From assembly GCA_022771805.1 (NCBI GenBank), contig JALELM010000002.1, positions 117,524 through 181,523 of the forward strand: 64,000 nt of DNA, in the 5' to 3' direction. The notes below the pieces were generated by a model. That model was not told the DNA's origin and did not search any database. It saw nothing but the letters and a program-made list of their open reading frames with translations. The DNA is from Veillonellaceae bacterium. GTDB taxonomy: Bacteria > Bacillota > Negativicutes > Veillonellales > Negativicoccaceae. Below are positions 9,861 to 19,579 of this stretch, one piece after another. The number at the start of each line of letters is the position of its first letter. Position 1 is the stretch's first letter. The position numbers were made by a program, and so were the translations under genes.

Positions 9861-10124
9861 TTATCCACACCCAGATAAGGAGGTTATCCACACTTATCCA
9901 CTCCTCATATTGATAACAGAGCATAACGAACAGATTGCCTAATACAGGCTGTTTTCTGTTTCATTTTCACTATCTTCATTCCTTCCTCCGGAGATTTATC
10001 CACAGGTATCCCTGTCCGCTCCAAAGATATATTCGTCCGAAACCGCCGTTTTACATGCTTTTTACCTTCTCAAAACGTTTTTACACTCCGCCCGGTGGAT
10101 ATATGTGAATAACAATGTGGATAA
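9861..10124. other. Cluster of DnaA boxes in the azlC-pepT intergenic region
   Basis: Perfect TTATCCACA boxes occur at 9861-9869, 9884-9892 and 9996-10004 on the plus strand, and one at 10116-10124 on the minus strand. Near-matches are TTATCCACT at 9894-9902 (10 bp after its neighbour, same face of the helix), TGTGAATAA at 10104-10112 and GGTGGATAT at 10094-10102. The noncoding stretch between the azlC promoter and the pepT terminator (about 9720-10200) has AT-rich runs and no credible gene. The layout resembles an origin or a DnaA-binding locus, but dnaA lies 12 kb away. Box positions are read directly; the role is inferred. Confidence 0.8.
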
Positions 10125-10200
10125 CTGTTTGTTTCATCGACTGCACGCCGTGTTATAAGATCAAACAACCGGTAGCAAGCACGTCTCTTTCTTTGTTGCG

Positions 10201-10240
10201 TCATAATAAAAGCACTGCTTTCGCAGTGCTTTTATTATGA
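10201..10240. terminator. Strong terminator after the pepT-like gene
   Basis: A perfect 18-bp stem (10201-10218 with 10223-10240) has a TTTC loop and A/T-rich flanks on both sides. It works as a terminator on the minus strand right after the pepT-like stop codon. It also isolates the DnaA-box region from that transcript. Confidence 0.92.
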
Positions 10241-10241
10241 C

Positions 10242-11372
10242 TCATTCACTCTGTATGGTTTCCAAGATTCGGTACACCCATTCCGAGACTTGGTAAAGAT
10301 GCTCCTCGAGGATGTACTCTTCCGGCGTATGAACCTTTGTCATCCCGGTTGCCAGCACGACCGCGGGAAAACTGTGCCGATTGAAATTGTTTGCATCGCT
10401 GCCGCCGCCGGTCGCAGTGACGATCGGTTCGATGCCGACGGCACGAGCAGCCTCGCTCGCCAGCAAAATACTCGGACTGTCCGGCTCAATAAAGTACGGC
10501 TGATATTTTTCAATGACTTCTACTTCCGCAATGCCGCCCGGGAAATCTTTTTCCACGGATTGGAATGCCTCGACCATCGCTTTTGTCTGCGCCGCCAATT
10601 TTTCCGGATTGCGGCTGCGGGCTTCCGCCTGCAAGGTGCAGCTGTCGGCGACGATATTCGTTGCAATACCGCCTTCGATAAAGCCGACATTCGCCGTTGT
10701 TTCTTCGTCAATGCGACCGTACGGCAAGCGACTGAGTGCCGTCCCCATCATCACAACGGCATTGATTCCGTCTTCCGGAGCCAAACCGGCATGGGAACGA
10801 CGCCCGTGCATGGTAACATGGATCGCATTTTGGCCGGGCGCCTGATTGATGATCTTGCCCGGTGCGCCGCTGGAGTCCATCACATACCCGAAATCAATCC
10901 CCTGCGTATAGTCGGTGTCAATATGTCGGGAGCCGTTCAGGCCTCCTTCTTCGGCAATGCAGAAAATGATAACCAATTTACCGTGCGGCAAATTCTGCTC
11001 ATTCATCAGGCGCAACCCTTCGAGAATGGCCACGACGCCGGACTTATCATCACTGCCGAGAATCGTATCTCCCTTGGATGTAATCACACCGTCAATCAGT
11101 TGCGGTTCAATCCCTTCGCAGGGCTCTACGCAATCCATATGTGCGGTAAAAGCTACCGTAGGCAAGCCTGCACGGGTCGCTTCAAAGGTCGCTATAATGT
11201 TCCCCGTCGTGCCGTTAATCGCCTCGCCGGCATTGTCTTCATGAATGGTACTTGCGCCGAGCTCTTTCAGACGTGCTTTCAGCAAATCGGCAACTTCACG
11301 TTCATCGCCGGTGTGACAGGTAATCCCGACCAGTTCAAAAAATTCTTGCAACACACGTTCTTTATTGATCAT
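10242..11372 (-). CDS. PepT-like M20 family metallopeptidase
   Basis: A 376-residue M20 zinc peptidase resembling the PepT-like group. Metal-binding motifs are HMDCVEP, GSDDKSG, AEEGG and a C-terminal HTPEEYI. It would be a cytosolic tripeptidase or aminopeptidase, but substrate cannot be read from sequence. The ATG at 11372 is preceded by AGGAGGAG, and a 5' extension of the frame has no ribosome site. It overlaps dinB by 11 nt and is cotranscribed with it. Confidence 0.9.
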   Translation of the reverse strand: MINKERVLQEFFELVGITCHTGDEREVADLLKARLKELGASTIHEDNAGEAINGTTGNIIATFEATRAGLPTVAFTAHMDCVEPCEGIEPQLIDGVITSKGDTILGSDDKSGVVAILEGLRLMNEQNLPHGKLVIIFCIAEEGGLNGSRHIDTDYTQGIDFGYVMDSSGAPGKIINQAPGQNAIHVTMHGRRSHAGLAPEDGINAVVMMGTALSRLPYGRIDEETTANVGFIEGGIATNIVADSCTLQAEARSRNPEKLAAQTKAMVEAFQSVEKDFPGGIAEVEVIEKYQPYFIEPDSPSILLASEAARAVGIEPIVTATGGGSDANNFNRHSFPAVVLATGMTKVHTPEEYILEEHLYQVSEWVYRILETIQSE

Positions 11373-12543
11373 GTCGCTCCTCCTCTTCTTTCTCGTCCTC
11401 CCACCAATAGCCGGGCCGTACAGCCTGCTCGCCAAATTTGGCTCGGAGGGAATCCAATGTGCGTGCCACCTGCCGTTGCCGCTCCCGCTCGCCGGGGAAA
11501 AGGGACATTTCTTCGCCGGCCGGAATCAGGTTCGAAGCGGTAACCCCCAACAAGCGCACGCCTTCCTTACGCTTGATTCTATTATATAACTCATGCACCC
11601 GGAAATACAATTCCTGCTGCAAGTCCATCGGCTCGGTAACCGTCACGGAACGAGTTATCGTCTTGTACGATCCCGTACGCAATTTGAGTGTAACCGTCCG
11701 CGCGCGCAGGCCTTCCCGCCGCAAACCGGCAGCCACCAAATCGCAGTAGCGCTGCAGGTAACGCAAAATCACCGCATCATCATGCAAGTCCTCCGGATAT
11801 GTTTCCTCTTCACCGAGCGACTTTCTTTGCCGATTCCCTTCCACGGGGCGGTCATCTTTGCCCTGCGCCAGTTCCTTCAGGATTTGTCCGTGTCTGCCGA
11901 CAAGCCGCTCGAGTTGCAGCGGATCGGCAGCGGCGACATCACCGATGGTATGCAAGCCGGCGCGTAGCAGGATCGCTTCGGTTTTCCCGCCGACCCCCCA
12001 AAGCTTACGCACGGGCAAGGGAGCGAGGATTTCCTTCTCGCGACCGTACGGAATGACTACCAAACCGTTCGGCTTGTGCAGATCGCTGGCCAGTTTAGCA
12101 AGAAATTTATTCGGAGCGATACCGACCGATGCGGTCAGCTCCGTGGCGGCATAAATATCCCGCTGTACCGCCCGGCCGAGATCCTGCAGCGTGGCAAAAT
12201 GCGCTCCCAGCCCCGATACATCGAGAAACGCTTCATCCAGGGATAAGGGTTCGATAGCGGGCGCATAGCGCAATAAAATTTCCCGTATCCGATGAGAAAT
12301 TTTGCGGTAGACAGCTATTCGCGGCGCAACAAAGATCCCGTCCGGACAACGCTCCCGCGCAATTTTTCCGGCCAACGCGGAATGTACGCCATAGCGTCTC
12401 GCTTCATACGATGCCGTCGCAACCACTCCCCGCGCCGAAACGCCGCCGACAATGACCGGCTTGCCCCGCCATTCGGGATGGTCTCGCTGTTCCACCGAGG
12501 CGTAGAACGCATCCATATCCACATGCATTATCCAACGCCGCAT
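11362..12543 (-). CDS. dinB: DNA polymerase IV (Y family)
   Basis: A 393-residue translesion polymerase. MHVDMDAFYASVEQ holds the first catalytic Asp, and PLSLDEAFLDV the catalytic Asp-Glu pair. VGIAPNKFLAKLASD and the little-finger domain follow. The C-terminus is a charged tail rich in Glu and Asp; I did not recognise a clear beta-clamp motif. AAGGAG lies 8 nt before the ATG. It sits between the acidic hypothetical gene and the pepT-like gene, which it overlaps. Confidence 0.95.
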   Translation of the reverse strand: MRRWIMHVDMDAFYASVEQRDHPEWRGKPVIVGGVSARGVVATASYEARRYGVHSALAGKIARERCPDGIFVAPRIAVYRKISHRIREILLRYAPAIEPLSLDEAFLDVSGLGAHFATLQDLGRAVQRDIYAATELTASVGIAPNKFLAKLASDLHKPNGLVVIPYGREKEILAPLPVRKLWGVGGKTEAILLRAGLHTIGDVAAADPLQLERLVGRHGQILKELAQGKDDRPVEGNRQRKSLGEEETYPEDLHDDAVILRYLQRYCDLVAAGLRREGLRARTVTLKLRTGSYKTITRSVTVTEPMDLQQELYFRVHELYNRIKRKEGVRLLGVTASNLIPAGEEMSLFPGERERQRQVARTLDSLRAKFGEQAVRPGYWWEDEKEEEERHDQ

Positions 12544-12557
12544 ATCGGCTCCTTTCC

Positions 12558-12593
12558 AAAAAGACGCCCTCGCCGGAACGAGTGCGCCTTTTT
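12558..12593 (-). terminator. Terminator after the acidic/basic hypothetical gene
   Basis: On the minus strand a 15-bp stem with one mismatch and one G-U pair (12579-12593 with 12558-12572) closes a 6-nt loop and ends in T5. It starts 3 nt after the preceding stop codon and ends about 15 nt before dinB. Confidence 0.75.
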
Positions 12594-12596
12594 CAT

Positions 12597-13130
12597 TTAC
12601 TGCTTACTTCTTCGCCTTTTTCTTTTTTTCTTTTCTTTCTTCTCTTTTTTATTCTTTGATTTCTTCTTCTTTTTGCGTAAAACAATTTCTTCTACGGGCT
12701 CCGGCTCTTCGTCCCGGACTTCTTCGTATTCGTCCTCACCGACCGGCTCGAAATCTTCCGGCAGTTCCCCGTCTTCCCATTCTTCCTCGTATTCGTCAGC
12801 CGCTTCGAAGTCGTCGTCAAGCCACGGGCCTTCCTCTTCGCAAAGACAACCGTCTTCGTACAGCTCCCCCTGTAAATCTTCGTACAGATCAATTACCTCG
12901 TCTACCAGCTCTCCCAGCTTGCGGTAGCGATCCCGGCGCAATAATACCTGCTCCGCCGCAAATTCATGCATCGCGACCTCATCCGTCCCCTCGTCCTGTT
13001 CGGCCAATTCTTCCCGCCGGCGCAATAACTCTTGATGGATTTCCTCCCCATCCAACAGCTCGCGGCACACCTCATGAAGCAGCGCTCCGATCGTCAGGCG
13101 ATATACATCTTTCGGTCCCATGCTGTTCAT
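12597..13130 (-). CDS. Hypothetical protein with acidic middle and strongly basic tail
   Basis: I do not recognise this 177-residue protein. Residues 1-90 look helical and mixed-charge. About 90-145 is very rich in Glu/Asp with Trp, Tyr and Phe between them. The last 30 residues are almost all Lys and Arg. It has no signal peptide or membrane segment. The ATG at 13130 (MNSMGPKD) follows AAGGAGG with good spacing, so the gene looks translated. The charge-segregated shape suggests an intrinsically disordered nucleic-acid or ribosome-associated protein, but that is inference only. It lies upstream of dinB on the same strand with a terminator between. Confidence 0.7.
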   Translation of the reverse strand: MNSMGPKDVYRLTIGALLHEVCRELLDGEEIHQELLRRREELAEQDEGTDEVAMHEFAAEQVLLRRDRYRKLGELVDEVIDLYEDLQGELYEDGCLCEEEGPWLDDDFEAADEYEEEWEDGELPEDFEPVGEDEYEEVRDEEPEPVEEIVLRKKKKKSKNKKEKKEKKKRKRRRSKQ

Positions 13131-13270
13131 TGTCAGTCCTCCTTCAGGCAACTCAAGTCGTTTCTATACATATGTTCGTCACGCAATTACATTTTCCTTT
13201 TTATTTCTTCTCTCTTTTTCTATGCTATACTAGCTATACTATAAAATACTGCTATTAAAAAGGAGATTGT

Positions 13271-14635
13271 ATGGACAACGACTATCCTGGTTGGCAAATT
13301 TTTTTCCTTGTAGCTTTAATTATTGCAAACGGTGTGTTCTCGGCGACCGAATTGGCCATCGTCAGCGCGAAAAAAACTCGCTTGGCGCAACGGGCGGAAA
13401 AAGGTGATGCTGGTGCCGAAGCGGCAATGGAAATTGCCCAGGATCCGAGCCAAATGTTTTCGACAATCCAGATCGGTATTACTTCGGTCGGTATTTTGAC
13501 CGGTATGCTCGGGGCCTCCTCGCTGTCCGGACCGCTGGCGAATATTTTCCGTCAGATTCCCTTCCTGGCTCCCTATGCACAGGCTTTGAGCCTTTTCCTC
13601 ATCATGGCGCTCATTTCGTACCTCACCCTTCTGATCGGTGAGCTTGTACCGAAACGGATCGCCCTGAATTCTCCCGAAGTCATCTCGGCGGCAGTGGCTC
13701 GGCCGATGCAAGCCTTTGCGCGACTGAATAAGCCGATCGTCTGGTTTCTTACCGTCTCGACCAATGCGACCTTGCGCCTGCTCGGAATCAAGATCCGCAG
13801 TGAAGAGCCCGTCACGGAAGAAGAAATTCGTTTTCTTCTGCGCCAAGGAGCACAACTCGGTGCCTTTGATGCGGCTGAGCCGGAGTTGGTGGATCGCGTT
13901 TTCCGTCTGGACGATGTACCGGTGGAGTATATCATGACCGCCCGGCCTCAACTTATTTGGTTGGATTTGGCTACTTCGGAAGAAGATTTGAATCGCGTCA
14001 TTTTACAGTGCAACCACACCCGTCTGCCCGTCGGCCAGGAGTCTCTGGATGACTTTCGCGGTCTCGTTGCCGTACGGGATCTGCTCTCGCATCGCTTGCG
14101 GCATCCCGAGCGCAGCTGGAAGGAAATCATCACTTCCGTCCTTCGTCCTCCCCTGTATATTCCGGAAACGTTGACGCTGAATAAAACGCTTGCCCTTTTC
14201 CGTGAGAAAAATGCTCACGAAGCCGTTATTCTGGATGAGTACGGCGCACCGGAAGGGCTTGTCACGCTGCATGATATCCTGGAAGAGCTCCTCGGAGCCA
14301 TGCCGGGAAGCGTACGAGAGAGAATTCAGGAACGCAATCGTATTATTCCGCGCGGAAATAACGCCTGGTTGGTCGACGGCCTCCTGCCGATCGAAGAGTT
14401 TAAAGAGTCGTTCCGCATTACGGAACCGCTCCCCAAAGAAGGGCAGGACTATTACAAGACTGTCGGCGGCTTCGTCATCTACCTCTTCGGTTATTTGCCG
14501 CAGGAAACAGAAATCATCCGGTATAACGAATGGCAGTTCGAAATCATCGACAATGACAATTTTCGTGTCGATAAAGTGTTGCTGACACGCCTGCCCGTGC
14601 CGCGAGCGGAAACGGAAAATAAACCCGAGGAATAA
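13271..14635 (+). CDS. CNNM/CorC (hemolysin-type) membrane protein with CBS domains
   Basis: A 454-residue protein with an N-terminal DUF21 (CNNM) transmembrane domain (about 1-190; MFSTIQIGITSVGILTGM and LIGELVPKRIAL are typical). A CBS pair (about 205-330) and a C-terminal CorC/HlyC domain (about 350-440; VDGLLPIEEF) follow. Family members are linked to Mg2+ or Co2+ homeostasis; the old name hemolysin is not a functional claim. AAGGAGATTGT precedes the ATG, with two TATACT boxes about 30-45 nt upstream. It is the only clearly rightward gene among the leftward genes between 10 and 25 kb, so it opposes the local replication direction. Confidence 0.9.
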   Translation: MDNDYPGWQIFFLVALIIANGVFSATELAIVSAKKTRLAQRAEKGDAGAEAAMEIAQDPSQMFSTIQIGITSVGILTGMLGASSLSGPLANIFRQIPFLAPYAQALSLFLIMALISYLTLLIGELVPKRIALNSPEVISAAVARPMQAFARLNKPIVWFLTVSTNATLRLLGIKIRSEEPVTEEEIRFLLRQGAQLGAFDAAEPELVDRVFRLDDVPVEYIMTARPQLIWLDLATSEEDLNRVILQCNHTRLPVGQESLDDFRGLVAVRDLLSHRLRHPERSWKEIITSVLRPPLYIPETLTLNKTLALFREKNAHEAVILDEYGAPEGLVTLHDILEELLGAMPGSVRERIQERNRIIPRGNNAWLVDGLLPIEEFKESFRITEPLPKEGQDYYKTVGGFVIYLFGYLPQETEIIRYNEWQFEIIDNDNFRVDKVLLTRLPVPRAETENKPEE

Positions 14636-14645
14636 ACCTCCTCTC

Positions 14646-14674
14646 TTTGCATTTTATGCCACGTATGCTATAAT
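14646..14674 (+). promoter_or_regulatory. Promoter of the structured small RNA
   Basis: TTTGCA (14646-14651), a 17-bp spacer and a perfect TATAAT (14669-14674). Nothing protein-coding follows at a normal distance, so it most likely drives the RNA starting near 14682. It lies just past the CNNM stop codon. Confidence 0.8.
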
Positions 14675-14681
14675 AAAAGCA

Positions 14682-14845
14682 GAAAAGGAAAGGATTACCA
14701 TCCGTTTTCTATAGCGTCACCATTACTCGAGACGGGTTCCATGTCTGCATGGGTTTTCGTTTGGGATTGGCTTCGAAATATTGCCGGGTGGTAATCTGCT
14801 TGTATAAGGAAAGAGCTTTCTCCGCGGAGAAAGCTCTTTTCCTTA
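14682..14845 (+). ncRNA. Unassigned structured small RNA, about 165 nt
   Basis: A promoter, a structured body and a strong terminator with no large reading frame. A 12-bp closing helix pairs 14693-14704 with 14784-14795 (one G-U). Inside it is a CCATG-TCTG-CATGG hairpin (14740-14753). The terminator is an 18-bp stem (about 14807-14845, one bulged A) ending in a T-rich run. I compared it by eye with 6S RNA, SRP RNA, T-box leaders and common riboswitches and saw no diagnostic core. The next gene is on the opposite strand, so it is not a leader. A 17-codon Trp-rich frame (14741-14794) lies inside. The family is unknown to me. Confidence 0.7.
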
Positions 14846-14871
14846 TGTATTGCATTCCGTTTTGCCGAAAG

Positions 14872-14910
14872 AAAAAAGCTGCGCTCCCATTACGGAAATG
14901 CAGCTTCTTT
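14872..14910 (-). terminator. Terminator of the LysP-like permease
   Basis: A 7-bp core stem, extended by A-T pairs (14876-14882 with 14900-14906), closes a 17-nt loop and ends with six T on the minus strand, downstream of the permease stop codon. Confidence 0.7.
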
Positions 14911-14922
14911 TAATGTATAGAA

Positions 14923-16410
14923 TTATTGTGCAGCGCTTTCATCATACCGCTCGGTTCGTGTCAAATCGACTTCCGTCAACGGTATCAGCTTGGTCTTATG
15001 CTTCCACTTGTAGCCCAGATAAACGGCTAGGAACGCCGGAATGCCGATATAGGCAACACTGGCACCGTACCAATCGATTTGTTCACCGGTAAAGGCTGAA
15101 TAGTTTTGACCGGCGATAACGATAAGGCATACCGTCAAAGCAAAGAGCGGCCCGAACGGGAAGAATGCCGCCTTGTACGGCAACTCATTCAAATCATGTC
15201 CCTGTGCTACCATGGCTCGCCGGAATCGGTATTGGCTGACTGCGATACCTACCCAGGTAATAAAACCTGCCATGCCGCTGATATTTACCAGCCAATTATA
15301 TGCTACACCGTCGCCGATAAGACTCGTAAGAAAAGCGAACAGACCGAACACCGAGGTCAATAACAATGCGTTGACCGGAACGCCCCGCTTGTTCAATTTC
15401 ATCAATGATTTCGGTGCCTGTCCTTCTTCCGCCAAGGCATACAACATCCGTGTCGACACATACAGACCGGAGTTCCCGGCGGAAAGAACCGCCGTCAAAA
15501 TAACCGCATTCAGGAGCCCCGCCGCCGCCGGGAAACCGAAACGATCAAAGACCAGCGTAAACGGACTGATGGAAACATTCTCAATCGATGAATTCAACAG
15601 GTTCGGGTCCGTATACGGGATCAGGAAACCGATAACAGTGAAGGCTCCCAGATAAAAAATCAACAACCGCCAGAAAATGGAGTGGACGGCTTTCGGAATC
15701 GATTCCTCCGGATTCGCCGCTTCACCGGCAGCAACCCCGATCATTTCCGTTCCCTGGAAAGAGAACCCCGCTACCATAAATACACTCAGAATGGAAAGCC
15801 AACCGCCGACGAACGGCGCTTCTCCCACCGTCCAGTTAGCAAAACCCGGTGAGGTTCCACCCACGCCCAAAATAATCAATGTCCCGATGAACAGGAAAAC
15901 CAATACTGTGATTACCTTGATGCCGGCAAAAATGAATTCACTTTCTCCGAACGAACGAGTCGATAAATAATTCAGGAAAAAAATTACCAGAAAAAACAAA
16001 GCCGACCAGACGATTGCCGGTGTATCGGGAAACCAATACTTCATGATCAATGCACCTGCAACCAGCTCCGCCGCCAAAGTAATCGCCCAATTAAACCAAT
16101 AATTCCAACCCAACGCAAAACCGAATGCTTTATCAACAAAACGCGAAGAATACGTACCGAAAGAACCTGCTACCGGCATGTACGTTGCCATTTCTCCGAG
16201 TCCGGTCATCAGGAAAAAAACCATAATCCCAATCAATCCGTATGCAACCAATGCACCGCCCGGACCTGCTTGAGATACCGTTTCGCCTCCGGCTACGAAC
16301 AAGCCGGTCCCGATGGCTCCACCCAGAGCGATCATATTTATGTGACGTTCTTTGAGACTGCGTTTCAAACCCGGCTCCTTTGTCATAGTTACCGTTTTGT
16401 TTTCACTCAT
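14923..16410 (-). CDS. LysP-like amino acid permease (APC family)
   Basis: A 495-residue 12-TM permease very close in sequence to enterobacterial LysP (lysine:H+ symporter). The N-terminal motif ALGGAIGTGLFVA, the FSFQGTEMIGVAAGE segment and SAGNSGLYVSTRMLYALA all match. Lysine is the likely substrate but is inferred from similarity. The ATG at 16410 (MSENKTV) follows AGAGGGTG; an upstream in-frame ATG lacks a ribosome site. It is monocistronic, with a consensus promoter at 16447-16475 and its own terminator. Confidence 0.9.
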   Translation of the reverse strand: MSENKTVTMTKEPGLKRSLKERHINMIALGGAIGTGLFVAGGETVSQAGPGGALVAYGLIGIMVFFLMTGLGEMATYMPVAGSFGTYSSRFVDKAFGFALGWNYWFNWAITLAAELVAGALIMKYWFPDTPAIVWSALFFLVIFFLNYLSTRSFGESEFIFAGIKVITVLVFLFIGTLIILGVGGTSPGFANWTVGEAPFVGGWLSILSVFMVAGFSFQGTEMIGVAAGEAANPEESIPKAVHSIFWRLLIFYLGAFTVIGFLIPYTDPNLLNSSIENVSISPFTLVFDRFGFPAAAGLLNAVILTAVLSAGNSGLYVSTRMLYALAEEGQAPKSLMKLNKRGVPVNALLLTSVFGLFAFLTSLIGDGVAYNWLVNISGMAGFITWVGIAVSQYRFRRAMVAQGHDLNELPYKAAFFPFGPLFALTVCLIVIAGQNYSAFTGEQIDWYGASVAYIGIPAFLAVYLGYKWKHKTKLIPLTEVDLTRTERYDESAAQ

Positions 16411-16446
16411 TACGATCACCCTCTTTTCCTTAAATTTAATAGCTAA

Positions 16447-16475
16447 ATTATAAGCATTGCTCCGCAACTTTGCAA
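16447..16475 (-). promoter_or_regulatory. Promoter of the LysP-like permease
   Basis: TTGCAA (16475-16470), a 17-bp spacer and TATAAT (16452-16447) on the minus strand. The rest of the 280-bp gap up to the gyrB terminator holds no feature I can support. Confidence 0.8.
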
Positions 16476-16664
16476 CCCTTTGTTTACCATTTTACAAAAA
16501 ACGGAAAACAACGACCGTGCAGTATTCTGCTGCTCGGATTCACTAAACTCCCTAAGTACGACCTCTACATGTACTCAAGGGTACGACACCACAGGTATTA
16601 TGTTGTATCCGCTAGAAGAAATCTGACTATTACCGCATTCGTATGCCTTTTCCTCATAAATAAA

Positions 16665-16689
16665 AAACACCGCCCGCCGGGCGGTGTTT
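16665..16689 (-). terminator. Terminator of the dnaA-gyrB gene block
   Basis: A perfect 11-bp GC-rich stem (16665-16675 with 16679-16689) with a 3-nt loop is followed by six T on the minus strand, immediately after the gyrB stop. Confidence 0.93.
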
Positions 16690-16690
16690 C

Positions 16691-18712
<2,022 letters not shown>

Positions 18713-18760
18713 TCAGCAGTCGGGGTACATAGAAAAAAGAAAGGACAAATTTTCTTTTCT

Positions 18761-19579
18761 TCATTCTTCTTTCCGTCGATTCAGTTTATTCAGTAAATTT
18801 TTTTGAAACGCCTCACTTAAATCAGCCAACGGTCGCCCCGTAATCAGTTGCAACAATTGTCTTCTTTCCTCTGCGGTGTCATGGCGGTTATATACACAAT
18901 CCAACAAACGATAAATTAATTGCTGTTTTGCTTTTTCATATTCTTTGCCTGCACAGCCCGTCTCGGCCACCGCTTCCGGATACGATGCTGCCGGATTTCG
19001 TTTCAAGTACCGTAAAACGGCATAGCGCTTCTCTTCCGATTCTTTTGTCACACAATTACCGCAAAGATCGGACGCTGCGGTTTGTTCTCCGCAACGCGGA
19101 CAAGGATGCCAGCCGAGAGATTGTTTTCGGTTACGTAAACGTAATTGCTCAATACGCAGCTTGAATAATGCTTCGCTGAGATCCGGCGGTAACGAAGCGT
19201 TCAAGCTTTCCCGGACTGCCGCTACTTCTTCCTTTTGTAACGGCACCGGTTGCGCTTCCGCTGCTGCAGCCTTCTTTTCTTTCTCCGCGATTTTCGCACG
19301 GCCGATACGCAATACTATATCGTTACATTCCATTTGCGGACAATGTTTTCGGATGCTCTCCAAAACAGCATCCTTGCGCATAAACAATTCCTGTAACCAA
19401 ACGGAATTTTCCGCATATACATGCAATACGGCATCTTCGAGCTTGGTCGGATACGATTTTTTCGCCAGCATCGTGCCGACAATGACTGGCCAGGCATGTT
19501 TCAAGTTAAAAATTTGAAAGCTTGCATTATCGCCCCATCGTTGCTGCCATTCCGACAATATCCCGTCAATACGATCCAT
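18761..19579 (-). CDS. DUF721 (DciA-like) protein with zinc-ribbon-like extension
   Basis: A 272-residue protein whose first 100 residues fit DUF721: the KHAWPVIVG motif and a C-terminal strand-rich part. DUF721 includes DciA, a DnaB helicase loader in bacteria lacking DnaC/DnaI. Most DUF721 proteins are 100-180 aa; this one adds a linker, then four cysteines (C160, C163, C173, C176) in CPRCGEQTAASDLCGNC, and a helical tail. It overlaps recF by 14 nt and precedes gyrB. That context supports a replication role; helicase loading is inference. Confidence 0.8.
   Translation of the reverse strand: MDRIDGILSEWQQRWGDNASFQIFNLKHAWPVIVGTMLAKKSYPTKLEDAVLHVYAENSVWLQELFMRKDAVLESIRKHCPQMECNDIVLRIGRAKIAEKEKKAAAAEAQPVPLQKEEVAAVRESLNASLPPDLSEALFKLRIEQLRLRNRKQSLGWHPCPRCGEQTAASDLCGNCVTKESEEKRYAVLRYLKRNPAASYPEAVAETGCAGKEYEKAKQQLIYRLLDCVYNRHDTAEERRQLLQLITGRPLADLSEAFQKNLLNKLNRRKEE

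Noticed and set aside
9861..10124. The 10-kb DnaA cluster as the main replication origin
   Set aside because: Genes on both sides are read leftward and the polarity switch is at about 25.5 kb; dnaA has its own box group. I therefore list it as an additional DnaA locus.
14682..14845. 6S RNA, SRP RNA, T-box or trp attenuator for the small RNA
   Set aside because: No SRP loop motif, no T-box AGGGTGGNACCGCG, no central 6S-type bubble that I could pair, and no downstream gene on the same strand.
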